DNA of 64,000 bases, taken from positions 558,001 to 622,000 of the forward strand of contig BSBN01000445.1 in NCBI GenBank assembly GCA_027924645.1, written 5' to 3'. A program made the translations under genes and the position numbers. The notes beneath the pieces were generated by a model. The model saw only the letters and a list, made by a program, of their open reading frames with translations, was not told the origin of the DNA and made no database searches. Of the stretch, positions 10,991-19,307 are shown piece after piece. Source of the stretch: Cunninghamia lanceolata (lineage: Eukaryota; Streptophyta; Pinopsida; Cupressales; Cupressaceae). Positions within the stretch are counted from its first letter, which is position 1, and every line of letters begins with the position of its first letter.

Positions 10991-11020
10991 GCATAAGGGT
11001 GCAATCCTAATCGACAACAG
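10991..11020 (-). repeat. Right terminal inverted repeat of element T
   Basis: Perfect inverted partner of 8717-8746. TTA follows at 11021-11023. Confidence 0.95.
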
Positions 11021-11586
11021 TTACAAGTATAGGTTTCAAGAAAAGTGGAACTACTGGGAAATAGTATAGACATTATAGTTTCAAGATTTGAAAATAGTGC
11101 TAGAATATTCCTCTAACTAGACTTGGGTGGTTACTACCCTAGTCCATAGGGCCTCAAGCTTCTGGATCTAAGTTTTAGACATCATTTGCAACATTTTCTC
11201 AATTTTGACCTTTGACAAAATCCCACTTTTAGACTTGGGCAGTTTCTGAATTTGTCCTCTGACACCTCTTCTTTTGGAATCAAGTTCTCCTCTATTCACT
11301 AATCTCAGTGCTTATTTTGGTTCATCTGTATCTATCACGGTTTGAAAGTTATGCTCCGATCATTATAGAACTAGGATTTAGTGCATATTTGACCTGGGAT
11401 TTGATAAAAGGCTTGATTAAATCATATCTTTCCATAGCACTCTTCAGTACAAGATCTATAGCTGAGTCCACCTTCTCCTTGGTTGTGATTTGGCTCAATC
11501 TTGTCCTTGAATGTTATTGTGGAAGAGTGTTTGATTTTGGTGTGCATGCTTGTCTCCACCTTTCCTCTTTTCCATACATAACATTT

Positions 11587-11596
11587 TGGTGAACCC
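11587..11596 (+). other. Primer-binding-site-like sequence of element D
   Basis: TGGTGAACCC begins three bases after the 5' LTR end, the normal position for a primer-binding site. The same decamer follows the 5' LTR of element E at 46451. I do not assign the tRNA. Confidence 0.6.
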
Positions 11597-12252
11597 GTAG
11601 TAGCAAACATTTGCATCTTTCTGAGTGTTGAAATCAGTCCTTGCATTAATTCATATCCTATTTATCATTCTTTATTAGAAAATCTTGCAAAAAAATTGAA
11701 AATATTGAAAAAAGTAAGCATTCTAGGCTTGCATAAAGGCATATTTTTGCATTATTTTAATTGCATATCATTGAAAACATTAGATTTTATGATTTTTACA
11801 TCAGATATGAGACAAATTACAGCAATTCATCATTTCATTATATCACATATTGCATTTGAAGATCTCATTTGCTAGGGTTTTTGTTGAAACTTTGCATTTC
11901 CTATAACCTAGTCATTTGCAAAGCTAGGGTTTGTAATCAAAATCTTATCTCAGATTTTACTACTGTCATAAACATCTCAAATTATATATTCCATTGATTT
12001 CTTTACATATCCATTTGAAAATTTTGCATAATTTTTTAAAAAGTGCATAATTATCATACTTTTGCAATTACACAATGTGTATTTCAACATATGAAAATAA
12101 GCATCTTTTTCACATATTTTACAATAAATCAAAAAATAACCAATATCACCTTTTTTGCAGCACTTTTAACATTAATTTCACTTCATTTGTAGTGATACTA
12201 GTGTGTTTTTGTTCCTTGCAAAAAGCTTCAAAAACCCGATTTCCTCAAACTA
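11597..12252 (+). other. Element D leader
   Basis: About 650 bp of A/T-rich sequence between primer site and first ORF. No domain is seen. Confidence 0.6.
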
Positions 12253-12810
12253 GTGTTGTGGTGTACAAAAGTCTCATATTTGTGGCATACGATAAATGAA
12301 AGACACTTCATTATGTCATCTTCTAATTATTCCTCTTTGGTATTATTGCATGTATATATTAAAGATTTTGAAAGGCTTTTTAAATTTGTTAATATGCATC
12401 CCTATGTTTTGACTCATATACAATCCATGTATGATAAGGATATCTTTAAAAGCTCTTCATTTGAAATCCTTGATTATGTATCTAATTTTAATAATTTCAT
12501 AACTCTTACAAATGAATATCCTTTAATACTAAGGGACTTTAATAATTTCATCTCGATGAATTGTCATAAGAAAGATGATTGTGAAAGTTCTTCTATAAAT
12601 CATGATAATGCATTGGATCTAATATCTAAAGTATATGATGATGATGATTCTATGAGTCATCCTCCTTTAGTTGAATGTTCAAGCACCTTGGATATCACTA
12701 AGGAAGTGAAGACCCTCAATCTTTCTCCTTTGGTTGAATGTTCAAGTACTTTGGACACCACTAAGGATGTGAAAACCATGAATAGTTCTCCTTTGGTTGC
12801 ATGTTCAAAC
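12253..12810 (+). CDS. Element D gag-like ORF, 5' part
   Basis: Open frame of 186 codons up to the insertion point of element L. After removal of L plus one target duplication it continues in frame at 20369 as CSNSLDITTD and runs on to 20626. No known domain is recognised. It shows a run of hydrophobic/aromatic residues (FERLFKFVNMHPYV) and later an acidic stretch. Then come 21-residue repeats starting PLVECSSTLD (63-bp units). Its position between primer site and protease suggests a gag-type structural protein, but nothing in the sequence proves it. An in-frame ATG also occurs at 12313. It is interrupted, so not expressed intact. Confidence 0.6.
12664..12810 (+). repeat. 63-bp in-frame tandem repeat, interrupted by element L
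   Basis: Unit starts at 12664, 12727 and 12790 are exactly 63 bp apart and encode PLVECSSTLDITKEVKTLNL-like units. The third copy is cut at 12810 by element L and resumes at 20369. Confidence 0.85.
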
Positions 12811-13917
12811 TGTTGGCAAGAGACACTGTGTAGCTTCATGAGTGTTGTCATTAATGGAAGCAAAGTTCATCCCACACATCCGCGGGACTTGGTATGTCTA
12901 TAATGGAAGTCAGATTGAAGAGTGTTTTGGTCCGGTAAGCAAGAAGAGAGCATGTAGCAAGGTCTGACAATCAGGTCCGGATCTCTCAGAGGAAGTATCT
13001 CAGCAAAGTGCAGACTTGGGGAAGTCAAGAGGAGTACCATGACTGATACATTCTAGAGATTGAGCCTCTGGTGATGAAAGAGTGAAGATATATGAGCACC
13101 TAAGTGTTGGGTTCCTGTTTGGTAGAGTAGACTAAGGAAGAATTGACTGGCAGAGCATCAGACCTTAATCCAGATGAGAAATTGATGGTGATCAAGTTTC
13201 TTGAGGGATCATTCATGGTTAGACGACATGATTGATGAACTCTATAAGTATCTTCTTGATACGCATCACTTAGTAAGCAAGGATTGAGCCGACAGACCAG
13301 AGTTTGGGAAAATATTGAGTATTTTGGATGCCGACTAGAAAGATGATGAAATCCTTGGTGCGGATATATATACCAAATAGATTTCGATGTAAAGGTGTGT
13401 GTTGAGCATTGTTGTGTGTGAAGAAAAGAAGAGAGTAGTGTGGAAGCAGCAATACAGGTCCGGTATGTGACAGAACAACAACACCAAAGAAGAGGACAAA
13501 TGAAGTGCAATAGATCAGTGTATTGAGCCTAATTGGAACTGAACCTCAGCATATGTGGATGCTTCTCATTAGTTCAATGACCTTGTTACTTTCTTTATAC
13601 CTTGTAGACAGTGAGTCTCTTGTAGGCAGTGAGCCTCTTGTGAGTAGTGTGCTCGGGTAGTGAGCCCTAATTGGCAAGTGCCATTTTGTACTTCTATTCT
13701 TTTAACAAAGAATACAATCTTGGGTTAGTCACCCCGTGGTTTTTCCCTTAACAAGGGTTTCCACGTCAAAATCATTGTGTTATGTGTATTGATTTTATTT
13801 CTACTTTCATGGTTATACATGCTTATGTGATTTGATGCTGCACTAGTTGTTAAAGAAGAACAGAAAGTTAAAGTAATTAAGATAACTGATTCACCCCCCC
13901 TCTTTCAGTTATCAACA
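12811..13917 (+). repeat. 5' LTR of element L
   Basis: 1107 bp, same length as the right copy. Over the first 300 bases I count roughly 4% difference by eye, so the insertion is not very recent. Open stretches on its minus strand are by-products of the LTR and not genes. Confidence 0.95.
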
Positions 13918-13919
13918 AT

Positions 13920-13931
13920 TGGTATCAGAGC
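13920..13931 (+). other. Primer-binding site of element L (tRNA-iMet)
   Basis: TGGTATCAGAGC, the exact complement of the 3' end of plant initiator methionine tRNA, two bases after the LTR. Confidence 0.95.
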
Positions 13932-13982
13932 TAAGTTCCTCTAAACAGAGCCTAATAGCTTGAGGAAGAGCTAGGAATCACA

Positions 13983-15107
13983 ATGGATATGTATGGTATG
14001 AGGGAACAACTTTAGTCTGCCTTAGATGATCTTGAGCAGTCTCACTCTGAAGTCAATAACTTGAAGGAAAGACTCAAACAAGCTGATGATTTCATAAATG
14101 AACTAAAAGAGAAACTGAGTATCTCTATGAAAAAGAGAAAGGAACTACTTCAACAATTAGCAAGTCAAAGTGAAGCCAATAATACTGATGAAGATTTGAA
14201 TGAGAAGAACAAGTTATGTGAGAAGCTATCAAAAGAGGTCATTACGGTAAGACATGAAATGGAATAAGGGGTTATGAAATTCACCCAAGAAATTGAAGAG
14301 AAAAGAAAAATTGAAGATGATCTAAAATAATCTCTCAAGGAGAAGTCAGAATACTGCCATAAAATGGATAGAATAATCAGGCATCTAGAATCTGATCTTG
14401 AAGAAGCTAGAGATAATGAAGAACAGCTTAAGAATCAGATTGACACTCTTAAAAGGGATCTTCAAACAACAAATGAATACAAAGAGAAATTCAAGATAAG
14501 CTCTGCTCAACTTGAAGTTCTTCTTCAAAGCCAAAAGAGGGTAGATGACAAGCAAGGCTTGGGGTATGAGAAAGGTGAAAGCTTCGGATCCGGTCAGAAG
14601 AACTCTGTATTAGGAAATCCAAGGAACATGCCTAGAAGACCTCCGGTAAGGCAACCAAATGCTCAAAGATATCCATCCTTCAATGGATATTACCACAATT
14701 GCAATAACTTCGGTCACAAAGCAAATCAATGCAGAAGAAGAATGAATCAGGTCAATTCATCCTTCTCCATATAGTGTTTTAATTGCAAAAGGTATGGTTA
14801 CAAATCTCATGAGTGTAGAAGTATGCAAATGAACAATTCATTCAATGGTAGATGCTTTGCATGCAATAGAATGGGACATATGGCTAATCAATGCAGATCT
14901 AGAGGTTATCAGTCAAATATACAAAGAAATATTGTTTACTATAATTGCAATAGATCTGGTCATATTGCCAAATTCTGTAGAAGTAAAAATCAGGACAAAA
15001 AGGGTCCAGTGCATTATAATCAAAATCAAGATAAAGGAAAGGGAAAAATGAATGCGGATGAAATTCAAAAGGAGATGAACAAGATTTGGGTGAAGAGAAG
15101 TACATAA
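13983..15107 (+). pseudogene. Element L ORF1: coiled-coil protein with four zinc knuckles (gag-like)
   Basis: One frame of about 374 codons from ATG 13983, in the position of the gag start in B and C. In-frame stops lie at 14013, 14265, 14328 and 14772, and there is no frame change. The N-terminal 180 codons are highly charged and predicted coiled coil (LKERLKQADDFINELKEKL, then LESDLEEARDNEEQLKNQI). The C-terminal part has four CCHC-type knuckles. They are a degenerate YHNCNNFGHKANQC, then CFNCKRYGYKSHEC (His replaced by Tyr), an intact CFACNRMGHMANQC at about 14857, and YYNCNRSGHIAKFC with the first Cys lost. It may bind nucleic acid and replace gag. No UBN2-type capsid region as in B/C is visible. 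The stops make this copy inactive. Confidence 0.75.
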
Positions 15108-15802
15108 AATATTGGGGATGGATCCGCACCAGAATCTGGTGCTGATATTCCTTCCGGTAACTAAATAGATGAGCTTTGGCTTAGGGGGAGTCACAAAAGA
15201 AAACAATTTCCCCCAACTAGTCAATTAGTGCCTGGAATTGACACATGGAAGGTTGCGGATTAAAAGGGCTCTCAAAGAAACATATAAACAACCCTTGGTA
15301 AAGATTTGAAATATCTGCAAGGAGTTTGAAAAGGTTAATCATCCAAGATTAATCTGGTTTGACAGTCATCCGGCAAAAGCAAGACTTTCATAGTTAGATC
15401 CGGTATAATTCAAAACTGATATATTTGGATTTGCGGTTAGATGGAATGATTGGAGAAAGGAAGATATATTGTAAGTTATCATTTAAGGTGCATCTCAGTG
15501 ATCCGGAAAGATCTCTCTCAGAACAAGGAAAACAAGGCAACTAGAATAACTTAAGTTGTGCATTTATTGCAAAATGGAATTAGGGTTTGAGCATAAATAA
15601 AAGGGTTCTTTTGTTCATCATTTGTACATTTACATTCGAGAAGAAGAGAGAAGGATCTTTGCAAAAAAAATGTCTCAAACCTCTCAAAGATCAACCGTAG
15701 AAGTCAATTCATCCAGCAATCCGATCTGGCTCATATCATAAACCCTAGAAGCGTAAAAGGTATTTTCTACTCTTGAATATCTCTCTTCAAATCTTTTGAA
15801 AG
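15108..15802 (+). promoter_or_regulatory. Inter-ORF region of L with promoter-like features
   Basis: About 700 bp without a recognised domain. Near its end a plant-promoter-like arrangement is seen: TTAGGGTTT (telo-box-like) at 15580-15588, ATAAATAAAA (TATA-like) at 15593-15602, then a GAAGAAGAGAGAAGG purine-rich leader. A 24-codon upstream ORF (15670-15741) precedes the ORF2 ATG at 15803. The stretch just before that ATG (GTATTTTCT through CTTTTGAAAG) has donor/acceptor-like ends but is unproven. It could drive ORF2 separately from the LTR. This is inference from motifs only. Confidence 0.45.
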
Positions 15803-16858
15803 ATGGCTACTCTGAATGTTGTGAAGATCACTGATAGGCCACGCCCTAAATTCAAAAAACATCCCTACAAATCCCTAGAAGTTGATCTCCTAGGCACATT
15901 TTCTAGCATTCCGCATGGAGTTTTGCATGTAGAAGATGTTATGGTTTACATACACGCAAACATTGAAGAATTTGGGGAATCCAAGCTAATAGATATCTAT
16001 CACAAGGAACTAACAGATGAATCATTTAAACTTAAACCCCAATACAAGGCCATCCAGGATAAGCATTTTAGACACTGCATTCATTTCCCCTGTTTTGCTG
16101 AAGATGATTAGGTTTGGTATGTTCTGAGTAGAATGCATGACAACTTTGTGTGGTTGATAAGGCCATTCAAGATAACCAAGGATGCAATTAGGGCATCAAC
16201 CGGATTGCACTCATCCAGTGGGTTGCCTGCTCTCAAATCTATCAAAAATGAAACTGTCAGTGAGGCTACTGGATCAAAATTTGACAAGAGGGCAATGACA
16301 ATAGAGGACATCATAGATCCAGATATCAAGGTTGCATCTATGATAATTGGCTATAAGATATACCACTCCAGTAGGGAGAATTCTGTATCCGAAACTACAA
16401 TCTATGCTGCTTATCAGATGTTAAGGGAGAATGCAGATTATGATCTTTGTGAGCTTCTTCTGAGCCAACTATTGGAAAACCTACAAAAGATCAAGAAGGA
16501 CAAGAAGAACTCATTCAAGTATGGTGGGCTAATACTATGTTTGTTCTTTTACTTTATGAATGAGCTACCTGGATCTAGTGGTTGGATATGGCAAAATGAT
16601 AGACCTGTAGCCATACAAATCAAAGATTATATGCATGGGCTTGGTGATACCAAGGCACAAAATACAACACTTTGGGGCTACTTCAAGATTTTTTAAAGTA
16701 TGATGCAAGCCAGAGAAAGAATCCCCCAATCACTGGTTGAGAAATACAAGGATATAATGTGCTTTATGGTAGACATTGATCAATGCCTAATGGAGGCAGT
16801 GGAATTGAGAATAGTGTGGATCATGCCAATGGGGTATGAGGTTGATGAGAAATCCTAG
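15803..16858 (+). pseudogene. Element L ORF2, N-terminal block, unknown function
   Basis: One frame of about 350 codons from ATG 15803, with stops at 16109 and 16694 and a final one near 16858. It begins MATLNVVKITDRPRPKF. It then has a predicted globular, helix-rich region with VEDVMVYIHANIEEFGES, FRHCIHFPCF, DIIDPDIKVASMIIGYKIYH, ENADYDLCELLLSQLLENL and GGLILCLFFYFMNELPGSSG. The layout (WYVLSRM..IT, then hydrophobic helices ending in a small aromatic cluster) faintly resembles the plant domains annotated as putative plant transposon protein. I cannot confirm this without a profile search. It is not gag, protease, RT, RNase H or integrase by any motif I know. Confidence 0.55.
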
Positions 16859-16929
16859 AGCTGCATATCCAACACCTGCTGAGTTAGCCCAAGGACCCTA
16901 AGGTAGAAAGGTTTGGAACATTCCAAGAG

Positions 16930-18315
16930 TTGAGTGTAAAAGTTCATGTTGAACTAAGACAACCTGAAATCAAGAGAAAAGTGAGAAGGGAAGTAGAAGA
17001 ATTCACCAAAAGGCATGGAATATCAAAGGAGGCAGTTGATGCCAATAGAGAGAAGATGGAAAGGGCAGAGAAAGAAATGCAAGAAATAGAAAGTGCTCTG
17101 GTGCAAGCCCCCTTCCGAACCAAATCCTCCAAAAGCTCTACACCTGCCACCTCCAAGAGCCAAAAAGCATCAAAACCAGAAGCCCAGACATCTGGAAAGG
17201 GAGAGAAGAGAACAAAGAAAAATGCAACAAGGTCCTATACAAGTCAGAAGGATGATGAAGAAACTGAGACCGATGAGGAAGTCAAGAAAATGAAGAAGAG
17301 GAAGAAAACATCTGGTGAACCCTCTACCGGTCATAGCAAGGAAGAAGAGGTAGAAGAGTTTGTTAAAAGGCCTATTCTATCCATTGATGATGTAGTCAAG
17401 GAAGTTACTGTGGATGTGAATCTGCAACCAATGACAAAATTCTATGATGAGTATAATGATGCAGATAAAAGGATATTGGAAGCAGCCACAGTTAAGTACC
17501 TAAACATATATAATAAAGCATTCATTGAAATCATTTCTCTAATCCCCAAGAGTTTAGAGAAAGTACTTGAACTCAGAAAAGATAATGCTAAGGAAAAGGA
17601 TATGGAGATCCAGGAACAAATAGCTATTCAGCTCTATCCCTCCATCACTCCAAAGAAAATGAACATGATTTTCAAAGATTGCAAGGATGAGTTCCAGAGC
17701 AAAGCCAGAATGAACAAGCTTATGCTCAGAGAGACTGATCAAGTGGCTAAAGAGACTAAAGACATCCTTCAGAATGCCTATAAAAGATTCAATCTCCCTA
17801 TTGTAGAGGACATAAGTGATGAACCCTCTGCCATGGATGTCAAAGGATCAAGTACATCTAAGGAAGATCCTGCTGAGAAAGTTGTAGAAGAGACAGAGGA
17901 GACAAGTAAAGAGAAGACCAAGGACTTAGATTCCTCTGTTCTAGAAGAGGAAGTCCATCGAGAAGTAGATACCTCTCTTCTGGATCCCCCAACAGACTCC
18001 ATAATTGAAGGAGAAGAAAGAAAAGAAGAGAGAATCTATCAAGAAGAAGAAGTGAAGGGAAGAGAAGAAGATCAAACAGAGAAGACCACAGGTGACAGTG
18101 CTGAGACTACAGAAGGGAAGAAAAATCTGTCTCCGGCAAGTGACACTACAGAAGCAGTCAAAGACTTCCTAACAAAAGAAATGATGGAATTAGATGAACC
18201 AGAGCTACTTCAAGGACCATTCAATTTTGATTCCCTCTCTCCGGTCCAGACAATGAAGGTAGCATCAAGCCAAAGCAAAAGAAAAACTTCTGAAGTCACA
18301 TATGGAAGACTGTGA
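16930..18315 (+). CDS. Element L ORF2, central charged block (461 codons)
   Basis: Uninterrupted frame of 461 codons. It follows the N-terminal block after a frame change near 16860-16900, and open sequence in this frame already exists just upstream of the ATG, so the true protein probably begins at 15803. It opens with a basic/acidic coiled-coil (REVEEFTKRHGISKEAV, EKMERAEKEMQEIESAL). A Ser/Lys-rich low-complexity stretch with possible nuclear-localisation clusters (KKMKKRKK) follows. Next is a more ordered section (IDDVVKEVTVDVNLQPMTKF, YPSITPKKMNMIFKDC), then a long Glu/Thr/Ser-rich acidic tail. No enzyme motif is seen. Function unknown. Confidence 0.6.
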   Translation: MSVKVHVELRQPEIKRKVRREVEEFTKRHGISKEAVDANREKMERAEKEMQEIESALVQAPFRTKSSKSSTPATSKSQKASKPEAQTSGKGEKRTKKNATRSYTSQKDDEETETDEEVKKMKKRKKTSGEPSTGHSKEEEVEEFVKRPILSIDDVVKEVTVDVNLQPMTKFYDEYNDADKRILEAATVKYLNIYNKAFIEIISLIPKSLEKVLELRKDNAKEKDMEIQEQIAIQLYPSITPKKMNMIFKDCKDEFQSKARMNKLMLRETDQVAKETKDILQNAYKRFNLPIVEDISDEPSAMDVKGSSTSKEDPAEKVVEETEETSKEKTKDLDSSVLEEEVHREVDTSLLDPPTDSIIEGEERKEERIYQEEEVKGREEDQTEKTTGDSAETTEGKKNLSPASDTTEAVKDFLTKEMMELDEPELLQGPFNFDSLSPVQTMKVASSQSKRKTSEVTYGRL

Positions 18316-19012
18316 GCTGATAGAGATTGCATCCAGTGTGTTGGAGATCATGCCATCCTTCCAGAAGGATCTTTCGGCCTCCTCATCCGATAATATGAAA
18401 TCTCTTGTTAATTCTATTAATACACATTTTGATTCTTTAGAGAAAGCAGCAGAAGAGAAAGTCCAGAAAGAGTTTTTGGGTAAGAGATTCTCTGAAGTAC
18501 AATGGCTAATAACAAATGATAGGAGAAATATGGATATTGGGATAAAGAGCTTAGAAAATGCTCTTAAAGATGGCGGAGAAATATATAAACTTTGTTTATC
18601 CTGGTCTAAAGTGACAAAGGATATTGAGAAGAAAGTGAAAGAACAAGAGGGTAAACTGTCAAGTTTATCTCTGAATTTTGATCCTCTCACCACATCCATA
18701 ATAGAACAGGAATGTCAAACTATTGCCATTCTAAATAAACTAAAGAAACTTGTAAAGGAAAGGAAGAATATAATAAGTAGGATGGGAGAACTTAGAGGGA
18801 TAATTATCCCTAAATTAGAGGCCATGCATGAGGCCCTAACTGATGCTCAGACCACAGCCCAGACCAGTGATCCGATAGATCTAAAGAGGGTAGAAGCTTT
18901 AACATTCCTGTTGAGTGGTCACATCTCAATTTTGGACAGGATGAAGCAGAATTGGGCAACAAAATTTGTCCAGTTAAAGACAACTTTTGTAGATATACTT
19001 CAGTATATGTAA
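18302..19012 (+). CDS. Element L ORF2, C-terminal coiled-coil block (236 codons)
   Basis: Open frame overlapping the preceding block by 14 bases in the next frame. It was probably one protein with a small indel, unless a programmed frameshift operates. Content is helix-rich with heptad-like patterns: FDSLEKAAEEKVQKEFLGKR, WSKVTKDIEKKVKEQEGKL, LNKLKKLVKERKNIISRMGE. The protein ends LKTTFVDILQYM just before the non-coding 3' part of L. No recognised domain. It may mediate assembly, but that is a guess. Confidence 0.55.
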   Translation: MEDCELIEIASSVLEIMPSFQKDLSASSSDNMKSLVNSINTHFDSLEKAAEEKVQKEFLGKRFSEVQWLITNDRRNMDIGIKSLENALKDGGEIYKLCLSWSKVTKDIEKKVKEQEGKLSSLSLNFDPLTTSIIEQECQTIAILNKLKKLVKERKNIISRMGELRGIIIPKLEAMHEALTDAQTTAQTSDPIDLKRVEALTFLLSGHISILDRMKQNWATKFVQLKTTFVDILQYM

Positions 19013-19100
19013 GTATAACATGTATATATACTTATGCGGCTAAGTATAGTTAGATTTTTAGGAATTTTTGTGTGCGGATTCTACCCTTTGCCATTGATGT

Positions 19101-19254
19101 CAAAGGGGGAGTGAGGAGCAATGAAAAATGTGGAATCTAGCTAAGGGGGAGCTCCAGAAAAGTGTACATTAGAATAAAGCATCAGCCAAGGGGGAGTGCA
19201 GTGTGACACTTAGTCATTTTTCACTAAGTGTTGCCATCAATGCCAAAGGGGGAG
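19101..19254 (+). other. Four polypurine tracts before the 3' LTR of element L
   Basis: G-rich tracts lie at 19101-19111 (CAAAGGGGGAG), 19143-19151, 19186-19196 (CCAAGGGGGAG) and 19244-19254 (CAAAGGGGGAG). Only the last abuts the LTR. Multiple tracts are, to my knowledge, a habit of the SIRE/Maximus-type copia lineage. Confidence 0.75.
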
Positions 19255-19307
19255 ATTGTTGGCAAGAGACACTGTGTAGCTTCATGAGTGTTGTCATTGA
19301 TGGCAAC
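19230..19307 (+). repeat. Inverted repeat bracketing the PPT/LTR junction of L
   Basis: GTTGCCATCAATG at 19230 onward is complementary to 19291-19307 (TTGTCATTGATGGCAAC), 16 of 17 positions. The final purine tract and the first bases of the LTR lie in the loop. The same arrangement is found in B and C. Confidence 0.8.

Larger units (their letters stand above)
8717..11020. mobile_element. Element T: terminal-inverted-repeat DNA transposon, probably non-autonomous
   Basis: Perfect 30-bp inverted repeats lie at 8717-8746 (starting CTGTTGTCGATTAGG) and 10991-11020. The element is flanked by the 3-bp duplication TTA (8714-8716 and 11021-11023). The right LTR of D (around 26440) shows the empty site, which confirms the insertion. 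The 2.3-kb interior has only short open stretches (for example 9153-9422, 9463-9684, 10088-10336), none with a recognised transposase motif. A TTA-type 3-bp duplication is typical of PIF/Harbinger elements, while CACTA elements also make 3-bp duplications but start CACT. The termini here fit neither cleanly, so superfamily is left open. It is probably mobilised in trans. Confidence 0.85.
7998..11583 (+). repeat. 5' LTR of element D (split by element T)
   Basis: The two parts, 7998-8716 and 11024-11583, together about 1.28 kb, match the right LTR at 25749-27004. The first two bases are TC rather than TG, probably a point change. The LTR has its own A/T-rich promoter-like stretch near 8310-8325 (AGCATATATAAGTGAG), equally present in the right LTR. 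Confidence 0.9.

Noticed and set aside
13100..13510. Minus-strand open frame of 136 codons (also 19546-19935)
   Set aside because: It lies wholly in the LTRs of element L and recurs in both copies; no domain and no gene context.
13918..13935. Possible tRNA gene fragment (TGGTATCAGAGC)
   Set aside because: It is the primer-binding site of an LTR element: position next to the LTR and only the complement of a tRNA 3' end.
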